From positions 1 through 21,094 of the IMG/VR virus record IMGVR_UViG_3300036832_000700: DNA of 21,094 nt; one strand, 5' to 3'. A program made the translations under genes and the position numbers. Below, one piece after another: positions 1 through 6,069 of the stretch (positions are counted from its first letter, which is position 1; each line of letters begins with the position of its first letter). The notes under the pieces were generated by a model. That model was not told the DNA's origin, searched no databases, and saw only the letters and a list, made by a program, of their open reading frames with translations. This DNA is from a virus.

Positions 1-1
1 C

Positions 2-1219
2 TGGGAGATCTGGGACCGGCCGAACCGGCGGATCATCTGGATGGTGCGCGACATGGGCGGCATCGTCTTCCGCGTCGACGGCGACACCTACAATCTCACC
101 GGTTTTTACCCGATCCCCAAGCCGATGTTGGCGGTGACAACGTCTGACACCCAGATCCCCCGGGCGTTTTATGATTTGTACGAGGATCTCGCCGACGACC
201 TCGACGAAACCAGCAAGCGCATCTCGCGGCTGATGAAGCAGATCAAGGTGCGCGGCGCCTACAATGCCGCCAATTCCGAGATCAAGGACATATTGACCGC
301 CGATGACCACAAGATGATCGCCGTCGCCGGCATCGACCTCGCTACCGGCGGGCTGCAGTCGCACATCTGGATGATGCCGATTTTGGAATTCATGAATGCC
401 CTCGACAAGCTGATCGCCGCCCGCGAGGTGCTGAAGAACGTCATCTACGAGGTGATGGGCATCAGCGACATCATGCGCGGCGCTACGAAGGCCAGTGAGA
501 CCGCCACCGCCCAGCGGATCAAGGGGGCGATGGGCATGGTGCGGCTCAGCGATCAGAAGGGCCAGGCCGCCAACTTCGTCACCGATTTGCTCAGAATGAA
601 GGCCGAACTGATTGCCGAGAATTTCGACCAGCAGACCTTGACGCTGATGACCGGCGAGGACGTCACCGACGAGGTGATGAATATCCTGCGCTCGGATTTC
701 CTCCGCACCTGCATGATCGACATCGAGGACGATTCGACGGTTTCGGCCGACGAGCAGGAAGAGCAGCAGTCGATGTCGATGGTGCTCGGCTCGCTCGGCC
801 AGATCATCCAGGGGACGATCCCGCTGATGCAGATCTTCCCCGATCCGATCGACGTCGGCCGGCTCAGCATTGCGATGATGAAGATGGCGCTGCACCCGAT
901 CCGCTATTCGCGCGGCGTCATCGAGCTGCTTGACGATTTCGAAGACCAACTGGAGGTCAAGGCGCAGCAGGCGGCCTTGCAGCAGGCGATGCAGCCGCCG
1001 CCGATGCCTCCAGGCCTTCCACCGCCGGGGATGGCTTCGCAGCCCGCGCCACCGGCTGGCGGAGGACCGGGCGGTGACCTGCCGAGGCCGGCTGCCGCCC
1101 ACCCGCCGATGCATCCCGGCGGCCCGCTGATCCACGGCGGTGGCGTGCCCGCCGCCCCGCCGGGTCCGGTGCCCGGTCCGGGCGCACCACCGCCAGGAGG
1201 CGGCCCACAACTGCAATAG
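2..1219 (+). CDS. Phage portal protein, C-terminal part (5' end outside window)
   Basis: The reading frame is open from the first bases of the window, so this is the 3' part of a longer gene (about 405 codons visible). The opening residues (EIWDRPNRRIIWMVRD, then DGDTYNLTGFYPIPKP) match the style of podovirus portal proteins, which form the dodecameric ring through which DNA enters and leaves the capsid. The middle (FMNALDKLIAAREVLKNVIYEVMGISDIMRGATKASETATAQ, read in pieces) is the helical wing/stem-like region typical of the family. From about 963 the protein becomes a low-complexity tail of Pro, Gly, Ala and Met of roughly 85 residues, unusual for a portal C-terminus. It is followed 9 bp later by the next gene. 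The family call is secure by sequence style and by position ahead of scaffold and capsid; the role of the tail is unknown. Confidence 0.85.
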   Translation, partial: WEIWDRPNRRIIWMVRDMGGIVFRVDGDTYNLTGFYPIPKPMLAVTTSDTQIPRAFYDLYEDLADDLDETSKRISRLMKQIKVRGAYNAANSEIKDILTADDHKMIAVAGIDLATGGLQSHIWMMPILEFMNALDKLIAAREVLKNVIYEVMGISDIMRGATKASETATAQRIKGAMGMVRLSDQKGQAANFVTDLLRMKAELIAENFDQQTLTLMTGEDVTDEVMNILRSDFLRTCMIDIEDDSTVSADEQEEQQSMSMVLGSLGQIIQGTIPLMQIFPDPIDVGRLSIAMMKMALHPIRYSRGVIELLDDFEDQLEVKAQQAALQQAMQPPPMPPGLPPPGMASQPAPPAGGGPGGDLPRPAAAHPPMHPGGPLIHGGGVPAAPPGPVPGPGAPPPGGGPQLQ

Positions 1220-1228
1220 GAGATGACC

Positions 1229-1504
1229 ATGGCCAAGTCCCACGACCGCGACAATGACCCCGCCGACGAGACGGCTCCGAAGCCGATCCTGCCCGACGAC
1301 CTGAAGCCTGCCGATGGCGGCAAGACCGGCCCGGTCGGCAAGGCGGTCCAGCCGACCCGCGCCACCACCATCGAGGAGGAGGGCATCGGTGATCGCGATC
1401 CCTACCCCGAGGGCAACCCGCCGACGTCGCAGACGACCGAAAACTCGCCGATGGCGCCGACCCACCAGAACGTCAACACCCTGCACCCGGACGCCGCCCC
1501 ATGA
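1229..1504 (+). CDS. Small acidic hypothetical protein
   Basis: A 91-residue hydrophilic protein rich in Asp, Pro, Thr and Glu (MAKSHDRDNDPADETAPK at the start), with no hydrophobic segment and no domain I recognise. Two in-frame ATG codons exist, at 1223 and 1229. AGGAG at 1218-1222 touches the first but lies 6 nt before the second, so 1229 is preferred. It ends in an ATGA overlap with the next gene, which points to translational coupling. Composition suggests an intrinsically disordered protein. Its place between portal and scaffold suggests a head-associated or accessory role, but nothing in the sequence shows which. Confidence 0.65.
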   Translation: MAKSHDRDNDPADETAPKPILPDDLKPADGGKTGPVGKAVQPTRATTIEEEGIGDRDPYPEGNPPTSQTTENSPMAPTHQNVNTLHPDAAP

Positions 1505-2088
1505 CCCAGACCATGCCCTTGCCGATCACCGCGGCGATGCTGGCGCTCGCCAACCCGAATGCCGGTAGGCCGCGCTACAACACCCCGGCCGACTGGGCTG
1601 GCGGCGTTTCCGGTGACGATGTTGCAGTGTCGACCGCCAATGTCGCCATCGGCCGCGCCTGCGACAGCGGCAGCAATCCCGACTATGCGCCGCGCACCCA
1701 GGTGCAGAAGGCTGGCCTTGCCAACCTGACGCCCGGCACGGTGATGGCGACGATTGTCACCCGCAAGCGCGGCTGGATCGCCGTCCGCCAGCCGTACAGC
1801 GCCCGACCGGTGTCGCCGGCTGGCGACCCGACGATCACTTCGCTCAACCCGAATACCGGCGTGCATGGCGGCGTCAACGTCATGGTGGCGATCACCGGCA
1901 CCAACTTCACCCCATACTCCGACGTCTATGTCGGCGGTTCGGCGGCGCCGTTCCTCTATGCCCGCTACATCTCGCCGACCGAGATCGACATCCTGATGGA
2001 TTGCGGCCGGTCGATCGCCGGTGTCGCGACGGTGCAGGTGTTCGACCATGGGGTGATGACGGCGCCGACCAATTTCACCATCACATAG
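1501..2088 (+). CDS. IPT/TIG (Ig-like) domain protein, possible virion decoration
   Basis: A 195-residue protein. Residues from about 110 to the end form an IPT/TIG-type Ig-like beta sandwich: PTITSLNPNTGVHGG, then VMVAITGTNFTP, VYVGGSAAPF and a final hydrophobic strand (APTNFTIT). These match the family pattern of a Pro-x-Ser-Pro-like opening, a Gly-rich turn and the 'G-x-F/N-F' strand. The first 100 residues are not recognised; they contain TPGTVMATIVTRKRGWIAVRQP, which may be a second small beta domain. There is no signal peptide. Start is by ATGA overlap with the upstream gene and there is no clear ribosome binding site. Ig-like domains are common on phage heads and tails, where they bind weakly to cell surfaces, so a decoration role is an inference. 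Confidence 0.75.
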   Translation: MTQTMPLPITAAMLALANPNAGRPRYNTPADWAGGVSGDDVAVSTANVAIGRACDSGSNPDYAPRTQVQKAGLANLTPGTVMATIVTRKRGWIAVRQPYSARPVSPAGDPTITSLNPNTGVHGGVNVMVAITGTNFTPYSDVYVGGSAAPFLYARYISPTEIDILMDCGRSIAGVATVQVFDHGVMTAPTNFTIT

Positions 2089-2104
2089 AATAAGGAGTGA
2101 GGAG

Positions 2105-2314
2105 ATGGCAGTGCAGACGCTGCCGCGGACCAGTTCGGCGATCTCTAGGGCCGTCTATGACGATGCGGCGCGGATGCTGTTCGTCACCTTCGTCAAGGAC
2201 GGCCTGACCTATGTCTATAAAAACGTGCCGCAGTCGGAATACGACGGCCTCGCCAGTGCCGGCTCGGTCGGCCAGTATTTCAATGCCCACATCCGCGACA
2301 GCTACGCGACATGA
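2105..2314 (+). CDS. KTSC domain protein
   Basis: A 69-residue protein that is almost entirely a KTSC domain. It has the typical layout: a Ser-x-x-Ile/Val opening (SSAISRAVYDDAARMLFVTF), a beta hairpin with TYVYKNVPQSEYDGL, and the closing SVGQYFNAHIRDSY, which corresponds to the family's 'G..fn..Ir..y' ending. The domain is named for a KTSC motif in some members; here that position is changed. KTSC proteins are found in many phages and bacteria and their biochemical role is not settled. The ribosome binding site region is AAGGAG followed by GAGG just before the ATG. The stop overlaps the next start (ATGA). Confidence 0.8.
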   Translation: MAVQTLPRTSSAISRAVYDDAARMLFVTFVKDGLTYVYKNVPQSEYDGLASAGSVGQYFNAHIRDSYAT

Positions 2315-2568
2315 GCAATCCGCGCGACATCGTGCCGAAATTCGGCCTGCCCTACGACTACGAAACCGGGCTGTTGTTGACAGATCACCAGATTGCGCGC
2401 ATCGAGAGAATAAAGGAAGTGCACCGCATGGTGCTGGCGGTGCTGCACGATTGCGAAGGCTCGGCGCCCGGCAACCCGACCTTCAACAGCGAGCGGATGC
2501 GCCAGGCATCGACGCAACTCGAACTGGCGATGATGCTGGCCAAAAAGGGAGCACTGGAAAACCCGTGA
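2311..2568 (+). CDS. Acb2/Tad1-like hairpin protein (candidate anti-CBASS / anti-Thoeris sponge)
   Basis: An 85-residue, mostly helical protein. Residues about 28-50 (HQIARIERIKEVHRMVLAVL) form a first helix, followed by a loop (DCEGSAPGNPTFN). The second helix (ERMRQASTQLELAMMLAKKG, then ALENP) fits the remembered consensus of the Acb2/Tad1 hairpin family, of the form 'S-R-E-x-S-L-A-x-T-x-L-E-E-A-x-M-W-A-N-A-x-I-A-R-N-E'. Shared positions are A, T, L-E, A-M, A and the terminal N. Known members bind cyclic nucleotides (CBASS and Thoeris signals) and so block host abortive immunity. Differences here are a longer inter-helix loop and loss of the common Trp. The call rests on recalled family pattern and on context among small accessory genes; binding activity is an inference. 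Confidence 0.55.
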   Translation: MSNPRDIVPKFGLPYDYETGLLLTDHQIARIERIKEVHRMVLAVLHDCEGSAPGNPTFNSERMRQASTQLELAMMLAKKGALENP

Positions 2569-2855
2569 CGGTCTGGGTCATTCGTGACGGCAAGCTGGTC
2601 GATAAGGCAAGCCTTTATCGTCATGAGCCGGTGAGCGGATTTCCGACGCCGCGCATTTCCAGAATCGAGCCGTTCATCTCGCCGATCGATGACAAGGAGA
2701 TCAGCAGTTGGGGCGCCCGTGACCGGCACATGAAGGAGCACGACTGTTTCGACCCGCGCGACCTCGGCAAGGACCACCAATGGCGGCGCGGCCGCGAGGT
2801 ACAATTGAAGGAGGCCCAGGAGGCCAAGGACGATGGCAGCTTCGAATGGCGTTGA
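2565..2855 (+). CDS. Hypothetical protein of the portal-scaffold interval
   Basis: A 96-residue protein starting at GTG 2565 in a GTGA overlap with the upstream gene. A longer in-frame extension upstream exists but would overlap two good genes, so it was not used. It opens TVWVIRDGKLVDKASLY, a short beta hairpin, and continues with a Pro-rich segment (PRISRIEPFISPIDDKEISS). The end is charged and probably helical (HQWRRGREVQLKEAQEAKDD). Small proteins with this 'W-V-x-R-D-G-K-L-V' opening recur just before scaffold genes in phages of proteobacteria, but I know no function. Its last 23 bp overlap the scaffold gene and carry that gene's AGGAGG. Confidence 0.7.
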   Translation: MTVWVIRDGKLVDKASLYRHEPVSGFPTPRISRIEPFISPIDDKEISSWGARDRHMKEHDCFDPRDLGKDHQWRRGREVQLKEAQEAKDDGSFEWR

Positions 2856-4026
2856 TGGCATCGGCAATGGCGCCGACACATCGGCCCCGGCGCCCGACGA
2901 CAAGCCACAATCGTTAAGAGACGTCGCCGAACAGGCGTGGGACGACCTCGAGGCCGAGGCCGACGAGGAAGAGTCGCAATCATCACCGCAGCCACGCGAC
3001 GACGGTCGCGACGAGCGCGGCCGCTGGGTGGCCAAACACCCAGAAACCATTCCGGGCGAGCAGACAGCAGTCCCAGCCCCGGCAGTACCACCGGCGTCTC
3101 CGCAACAACGGCCTGACCCAGCCTCGAGCAGTCAGCCGCCACAGCACTGGAGCCAGCAGGACCGCGACACCTTCGCCAGGTTGCCGAAGGAGGGCCAGGA
3201 CTTCCTTCTTCGTCGCCATACCGAAATGGAGCGGGACTACACGGCCAAGACGCAGGCCGCAGCGACAGCAGTTGAGTTTACCCAGGCCCTGACGCCGGTC
3301 TTCACCAATCCCGACCTGCAACGATCCCTGGTTGACCCGAATGGCCAGCCGGTCCACCCAGCCGAAGCGATCCGGCAGTGGGCCCAGGTGCACATGCGCG
3401 CCAGCCACCCCGATCCGCGAGTTCGAGCCGGATTGCTGCGAGACCTGGCCCAGGGCATGCAACTCAACCCAGCGGCAGTGTTCGGCCAGTCACAGCAGGG
3501 TTCACCGGTCCCCGGCATGACGCCGGAAGACCTCAAGGATCCCGCACTCCGTCAATTTGCCGACTACGTCGCCGACACCCACTCGGGGGTCGCGGCCCTT
3601 CGCAACGAACTGGACATGATCAAGCGGCAATCGGTCGAGCAGCAGAGATCTGCCGCCACTGCCGCCGCCAAGCAGGGAATTGATGCGTTTGCCGATGCTG
3701 TCGATCAGCAGGGCCGCAAGGTCTATCCGTATTTCGACGCCGTGCTGCCGGAATTGATGGATCTCTATCGCGCCAATCCTGCCCGCGACCTGCGTGAAGC
3801 CTATGATACTGCCTGTCGGATGTCGGCGACCGTCTGGGGGCAGATCCAGCAGGCTCAGTCGTCACAATCGCGACGACAGCAGGACAATGCCCGTGCCGCC
3901 GCCGCCGCCCGTGGGAACATCCGCGGACGAACGGCGCCGGTGTCGAAGGGCGATCAATCCGGTTCGCCGCAAGGACTGCGCGCCGCCCTGGAGGCAGCCG
4001 CCGACGAGGTCGGTTTCGAGGGCTGA
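2833..4026 (+). CDS. Head scaffolding protein
   Basis: A 397-residue highly polar protein directly before the major capsid gene, as expected of a scaffold that templates procapsid assembly and then leaves. The first 100 residues are acidic and disordered (AEADEEESQSSPQPRDD) and contain the RDERGRWVAKH-type motif seen in many scaffold N-termini. Residues about 103-215 form an ordered helical part (QHWSQQDRDTFARLP, then FLLRRHTEMERDYTAKTQ, then HPAEAIRQWAQVHMRA). The rest is helical and Ala/Gln-rich, ending in a basic disordered tail (RGNIRGRTAPVSKGD) and a short acidic terminus. AGGAGG at 2818-2823 is 9 nt before the ATG. The identification rests on composition, motif style and position. Confidence 0.85.
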   Translation: MAASNGVDGIGNGADTSAPAPDDKPQSLRDVAEQAWDDLEAEADEEESQSSPQPRDDGRDERGRWVAKHPETIPGEQTAVPAPAVPPASPQQRPDPASSSQPPQHWSQQDRDTFARLPKEGQDFLLRRHTEMERDYTAKTQAAATAVEFTQALTPVFTNPDLQRSLVDPNGQPVHPAEAIRQWAQVHMRASHPDPRVRAGLLRDLAQGMQLNPAAVFGQSQQGSPVPGMTPEDLKDPALRQFADYVADTHSGVAALRNELDMIKRQSVEQQRSAATAAAKQGIDAFADAVDQQGRKVYPYFDAVLPELMDLYRANPARDLREAYDTACRMSATVWGQIQQAQSSQSRRQQDNARAAAAARGNIRGRTAPVSKGDQSGSPQGLRAALEAAADEVGFEG

Positions 4027-4044
4027 TAGCCCCGGGAGCCGAAC

Positions 4045-4998
4045 ATGGCGTCGCCAAACAACATCACCAACCTGATCGCCACGACGATCAACAACTACGT
4101 CAAGACGTTTCAAGATAACGTCAGCAATTCCAACGCCCTGACCGCCATGCTGAGGATGGGCGATAGAATAAGGACAGTAGACGGCGGCAAGACCGTCAGT
4201 TGCACCCTGCAATACGCGGCGGAAACCTTCGCCTGGTACCAGGGCACCGACCTGTTGTCGCGGGCATTGGCGGAGACGATCTCCGAGGCCGACTTCGACC
4301 CGGCCAATGCGGTGGCGAGCGTCACCATCTCCGGGCCGGACCTTGCCAAGAATGCCGGCAAGGAGCGGATCCTCAATCTGCTCGAAGGCAAGATGGACAA
4401 CGCCCAGAACACGATGAACAACAACATCACCAAGGCGATCTATGGTGATGGAACGCTGGCGAAATCCTTCGCCGGCCTCAAGGCCTTCGTCACCGACAAC
4501 GGCACCGGCGTCGTCGGCGGCATCGACGCCAGCACCTGGCCGTTCTGGGCCAACCAGTTCCAGCCGCTGACGCTCGGCACCGGCCTGACCTATGCGGTCT
4601 TGAAGGCCGGGATGAACTCGCTGTGGATGAAACTGATCCGCGGCACCGAGCACCCCGACCTGGTGGTGATGGATAGCATGCTGTATTCGACCTACGAGGG
4701 CGGACTGCAGGAAAATCAGCGGTTCGGCGATGCCAAGCTGGGCGGCCTCGGATTCGAAACCTTGAAGTACAAGCAGGCGTCGGCAGTGTTCGACGGGACG
4801 CCGACCGGGCTTGCCGGCGGCTATATGCTGAATACCAAATATTTGAAACTGGAGGCTTACACCGGCCGCAATTTCCAGCCGCTGGACGTGCCGGATCAGA
4901 CCCCCGACATGGATGCCGTCACCCACCACATTGCCTTCATGGGCGGCCTGACGCTTGCCAACCGGGCGATGCAGGGTCGGTTGCAAGTCCCGGCTTGA
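4045..4998 (+). CDS. Major capsid protein
   Basis: A 317-residue protein with the look of a HK97-fold coat protein of podovirus/siphovirus type. The N-terminal helix region (ITNLIATTINNYVKTFQDN) is followed by a long spine-like segment with TVSCTLQYAAETFAWYQG. Next comes an E-loop/P-domain stretch (ILNLLEGKMDNAQNTMNN), then AIYGDGT leading to FAGLKAFV, a motif frequent in phage coat proteins. A later A-domain contains HPDLVVMDSMLYSTYEG, with YKQASAVFDGTP and a C-terminal KYLKLEAYTGRNFQP. It follows the scaffold by 18 bp and has a GGGAG-type ribosome binding site. A hairpin lies just downstream. The call is strong by position and sequence style. Confidence 0.92.
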   Translation: MASPNNITNLIATTINNYVKTFQDNVSNSNALTAMLRMGDRIRTVDGGKTVSCTLQYAAETFAWYQGTDLLSRALAETISEADFDPANAVASVTISGPDLAKNAGKERILNLLEGKMDNAQNTMNNNITKAIYGDGTLAKSFAGLKAFVTDNGTGVVGGIDASTWPFWANQFQPLTLGTGLTYAVLKAGMNSLWMKLIRGTEHPDLVVMDSMLYSTYEGGLQENQRFGDAKLGGLGFETLKYKQASAVFDGTPTGLAGGYMLNTKYLKLEAYTGRNFQPLDVPDQTPDMDAVTHHIAFMGGLTLANRAMQGRLQVPA

Positions 4999-5036
4999 TT
5001 GATCGCGTTTCGTTTCGCCGAACCTGGCGCGATCAT

Positions 5037-5079
5037 GGAGGAGGCCGGTCGATCCGACATCTGTTGGCTGGCCTCCTTC
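5037..5079 (+). terminator. Strong hairpin after the capsid gene (terminator or processing site)
   Basis: The 111-bp gap between capsid and the next gene holds an imperfect inverted repeat. Arm 5037-5052 (GGAGGAGGCCGGTCGA) pairs along all 16 positions with arm 5064-5079 (TTGGCTGGCCTCCTTC), counting four G-T wobbles, around an 11-nt loop. No run of T follows, so it is not a classic intrinsic terminator. It could weaken read-through, or stabilise the 3' end of the capsid message and so raise capsid yield over later genes. The remaining bases of the gap hold only the ribosome binding site (AGAGGAG at 5096-5102) of the next gene. Confidence 0.55.
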
Positions 5080-5109
5080 GCCCCTCAAACGGCGTAGAGG
5101 AGAAAAAGC

Positions 5110-5646
5110 ATGTCTTCGGAAACCCCGCTGCTGGTGACCTTCTGGCGTGGCTCGCAGCCCACCGGCGTCAATTCCAAGGACGGCCTGCCGGTGTTCAAGT
5201 CGTGCGTGATGATCACCGTCGCCCGGCCGCCGTGGCTGAAGCTTGATCGCGTCGCCACCGAGGAAGAGATGGAGCTTTATGGCGACGCCTACAAGGCGTT
5301 CCTGAAGACCGACCACGCCCGGTCGCCGAATCTCGAGGGCTATCCGCTGGCCAACTGGCCGGTGATCACCGCCGCCCGCCTCGACATGTTCGCCGCCCGT
5401 GACATCTTCACCGTCGAGCAATTGGCGAAGATCAGCGGCCGCCGCGACCTGCCGCCCGACATGCTGGAGATCGCCGGGCGCGCCAAGGCCTTCGTCGAGA
5501 TGCAGAATTCCACCGGCAAGTACGAGACGCTGGTCAGGGAAAAGGACCAGGTGATCGAGGCGCTCAGCGAAGAAAACACCCACCTGAAGCGCGAGCTGAC
5601 CAAGGCGACCCAGACGCTCAACCTGCTGCGCGAGAAGGTGGCGTAA
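5110..5646 (+). CDS. Hypothetical protein with C-terminal coiled coil, post-capsid position
   Basis: A 178-residue protein. The first 60 residues look beta-rich (PLLVTFWRGSQPTG, then FKSCVMITVARPPWLKL) and the middle is mixed. The last 50 residues form a clear coiled coil with heptad spacing (EKDQVIEALSEENTHLKREL and on to NLLREKVA). The segment WPVITAARLDMFAARDIFTVEQLAKISG resembles a small helix-hairpin module that often follows capsid genes in alphaproteobacterial phages, but I cannot name the family. AGAGGAG sits 7 nt before the ATG. The position suggests a head completion or capsid-associated factor; this is inference. Confidence 0.7.
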   Translation: MSSETPLLVTFWRGSQPTGVNSKDGLPVFKSCVMITVARPPWLKLDRVATEEEMELYGDAYKAFLKTDHARSPNLEGYPLANWPVITAARLDMFAARDIFTVEQLAKISGRRDLPPDMLEIAGRAKAFVEMQNSTGKYETLVREKDQVIEALSEENTHLKRELTKATQTLNLLREKVA

Positions 5647-6069
5647 ATGGCCCGGCTCGGCACCGCCCGCGACATCGTCTCCGACTGTTCGATGGAACTC
5701 GGCATGTCGCAGCAGCCGATCTCGACGGTCACCGGCACCCTCGACCAGGACATTTCGCAGATGATGGCGCTGCTGTCGGCGGTCGCCGACGAGGTGATGC
5801 TCGAGGAGCCCTACCGGTCGTGGCTCGGCGACGAGGTGTGGGTCAACGACGTCGACGGCAATCCCAAGCCGCGCCCCGACACCGACACCGACGTCATATT
5901 GTTCGACCGGCGGCTGGCGATCGACGGGCTGAAATACGTCTTCCTGCAGGCCAAGGGCCTCGAGTTCGGCGAGCAGCTGCGGTCGTTCATCAACCGGATG
6001 AACCGGCTGGCGACCCGGGCGGCGATCACCGTCGTCGACCTCGACTGCGACGAGGGGAGGGTGATCTAG
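5647..6069 (+). CDS. Head-tail adaptor-like protein (P22 gp4 / tubular-A position)
   Basis: A 140-residue mostly helical protein that starts straight after the stop of the previous gene. It opens with a helix (TARDIVSDCSMELGMSQQP), followed by DQDISQMMALLSAVADEVMLEEP and a helix near the end (FGEQLRSFINRMNRLATRAA). This helix-loop-helix bundle, its length, and its place between capsid and hub genes suit the ring of adaptor proteins that docks under the portal (P22 gp4 or T7 gp11 type). A DGNPKPRPDTDTDVILFDRR hairpin sits in the centre. The family is inferred mainly from order and architecture. Confidence 0.65.
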   Translation: MARLGTARDIVSDCSMELGMSQQPISTVTGTLDQDISQMMALLSAVADEVMLEEPYRSWLGDEVWVNDVDGNPKPRPDTDTDVILFDRRLAIDGLKYVFLQAKGLEFGEQLRSFINRMNRLATRAAITVVDLDCDEGRVI

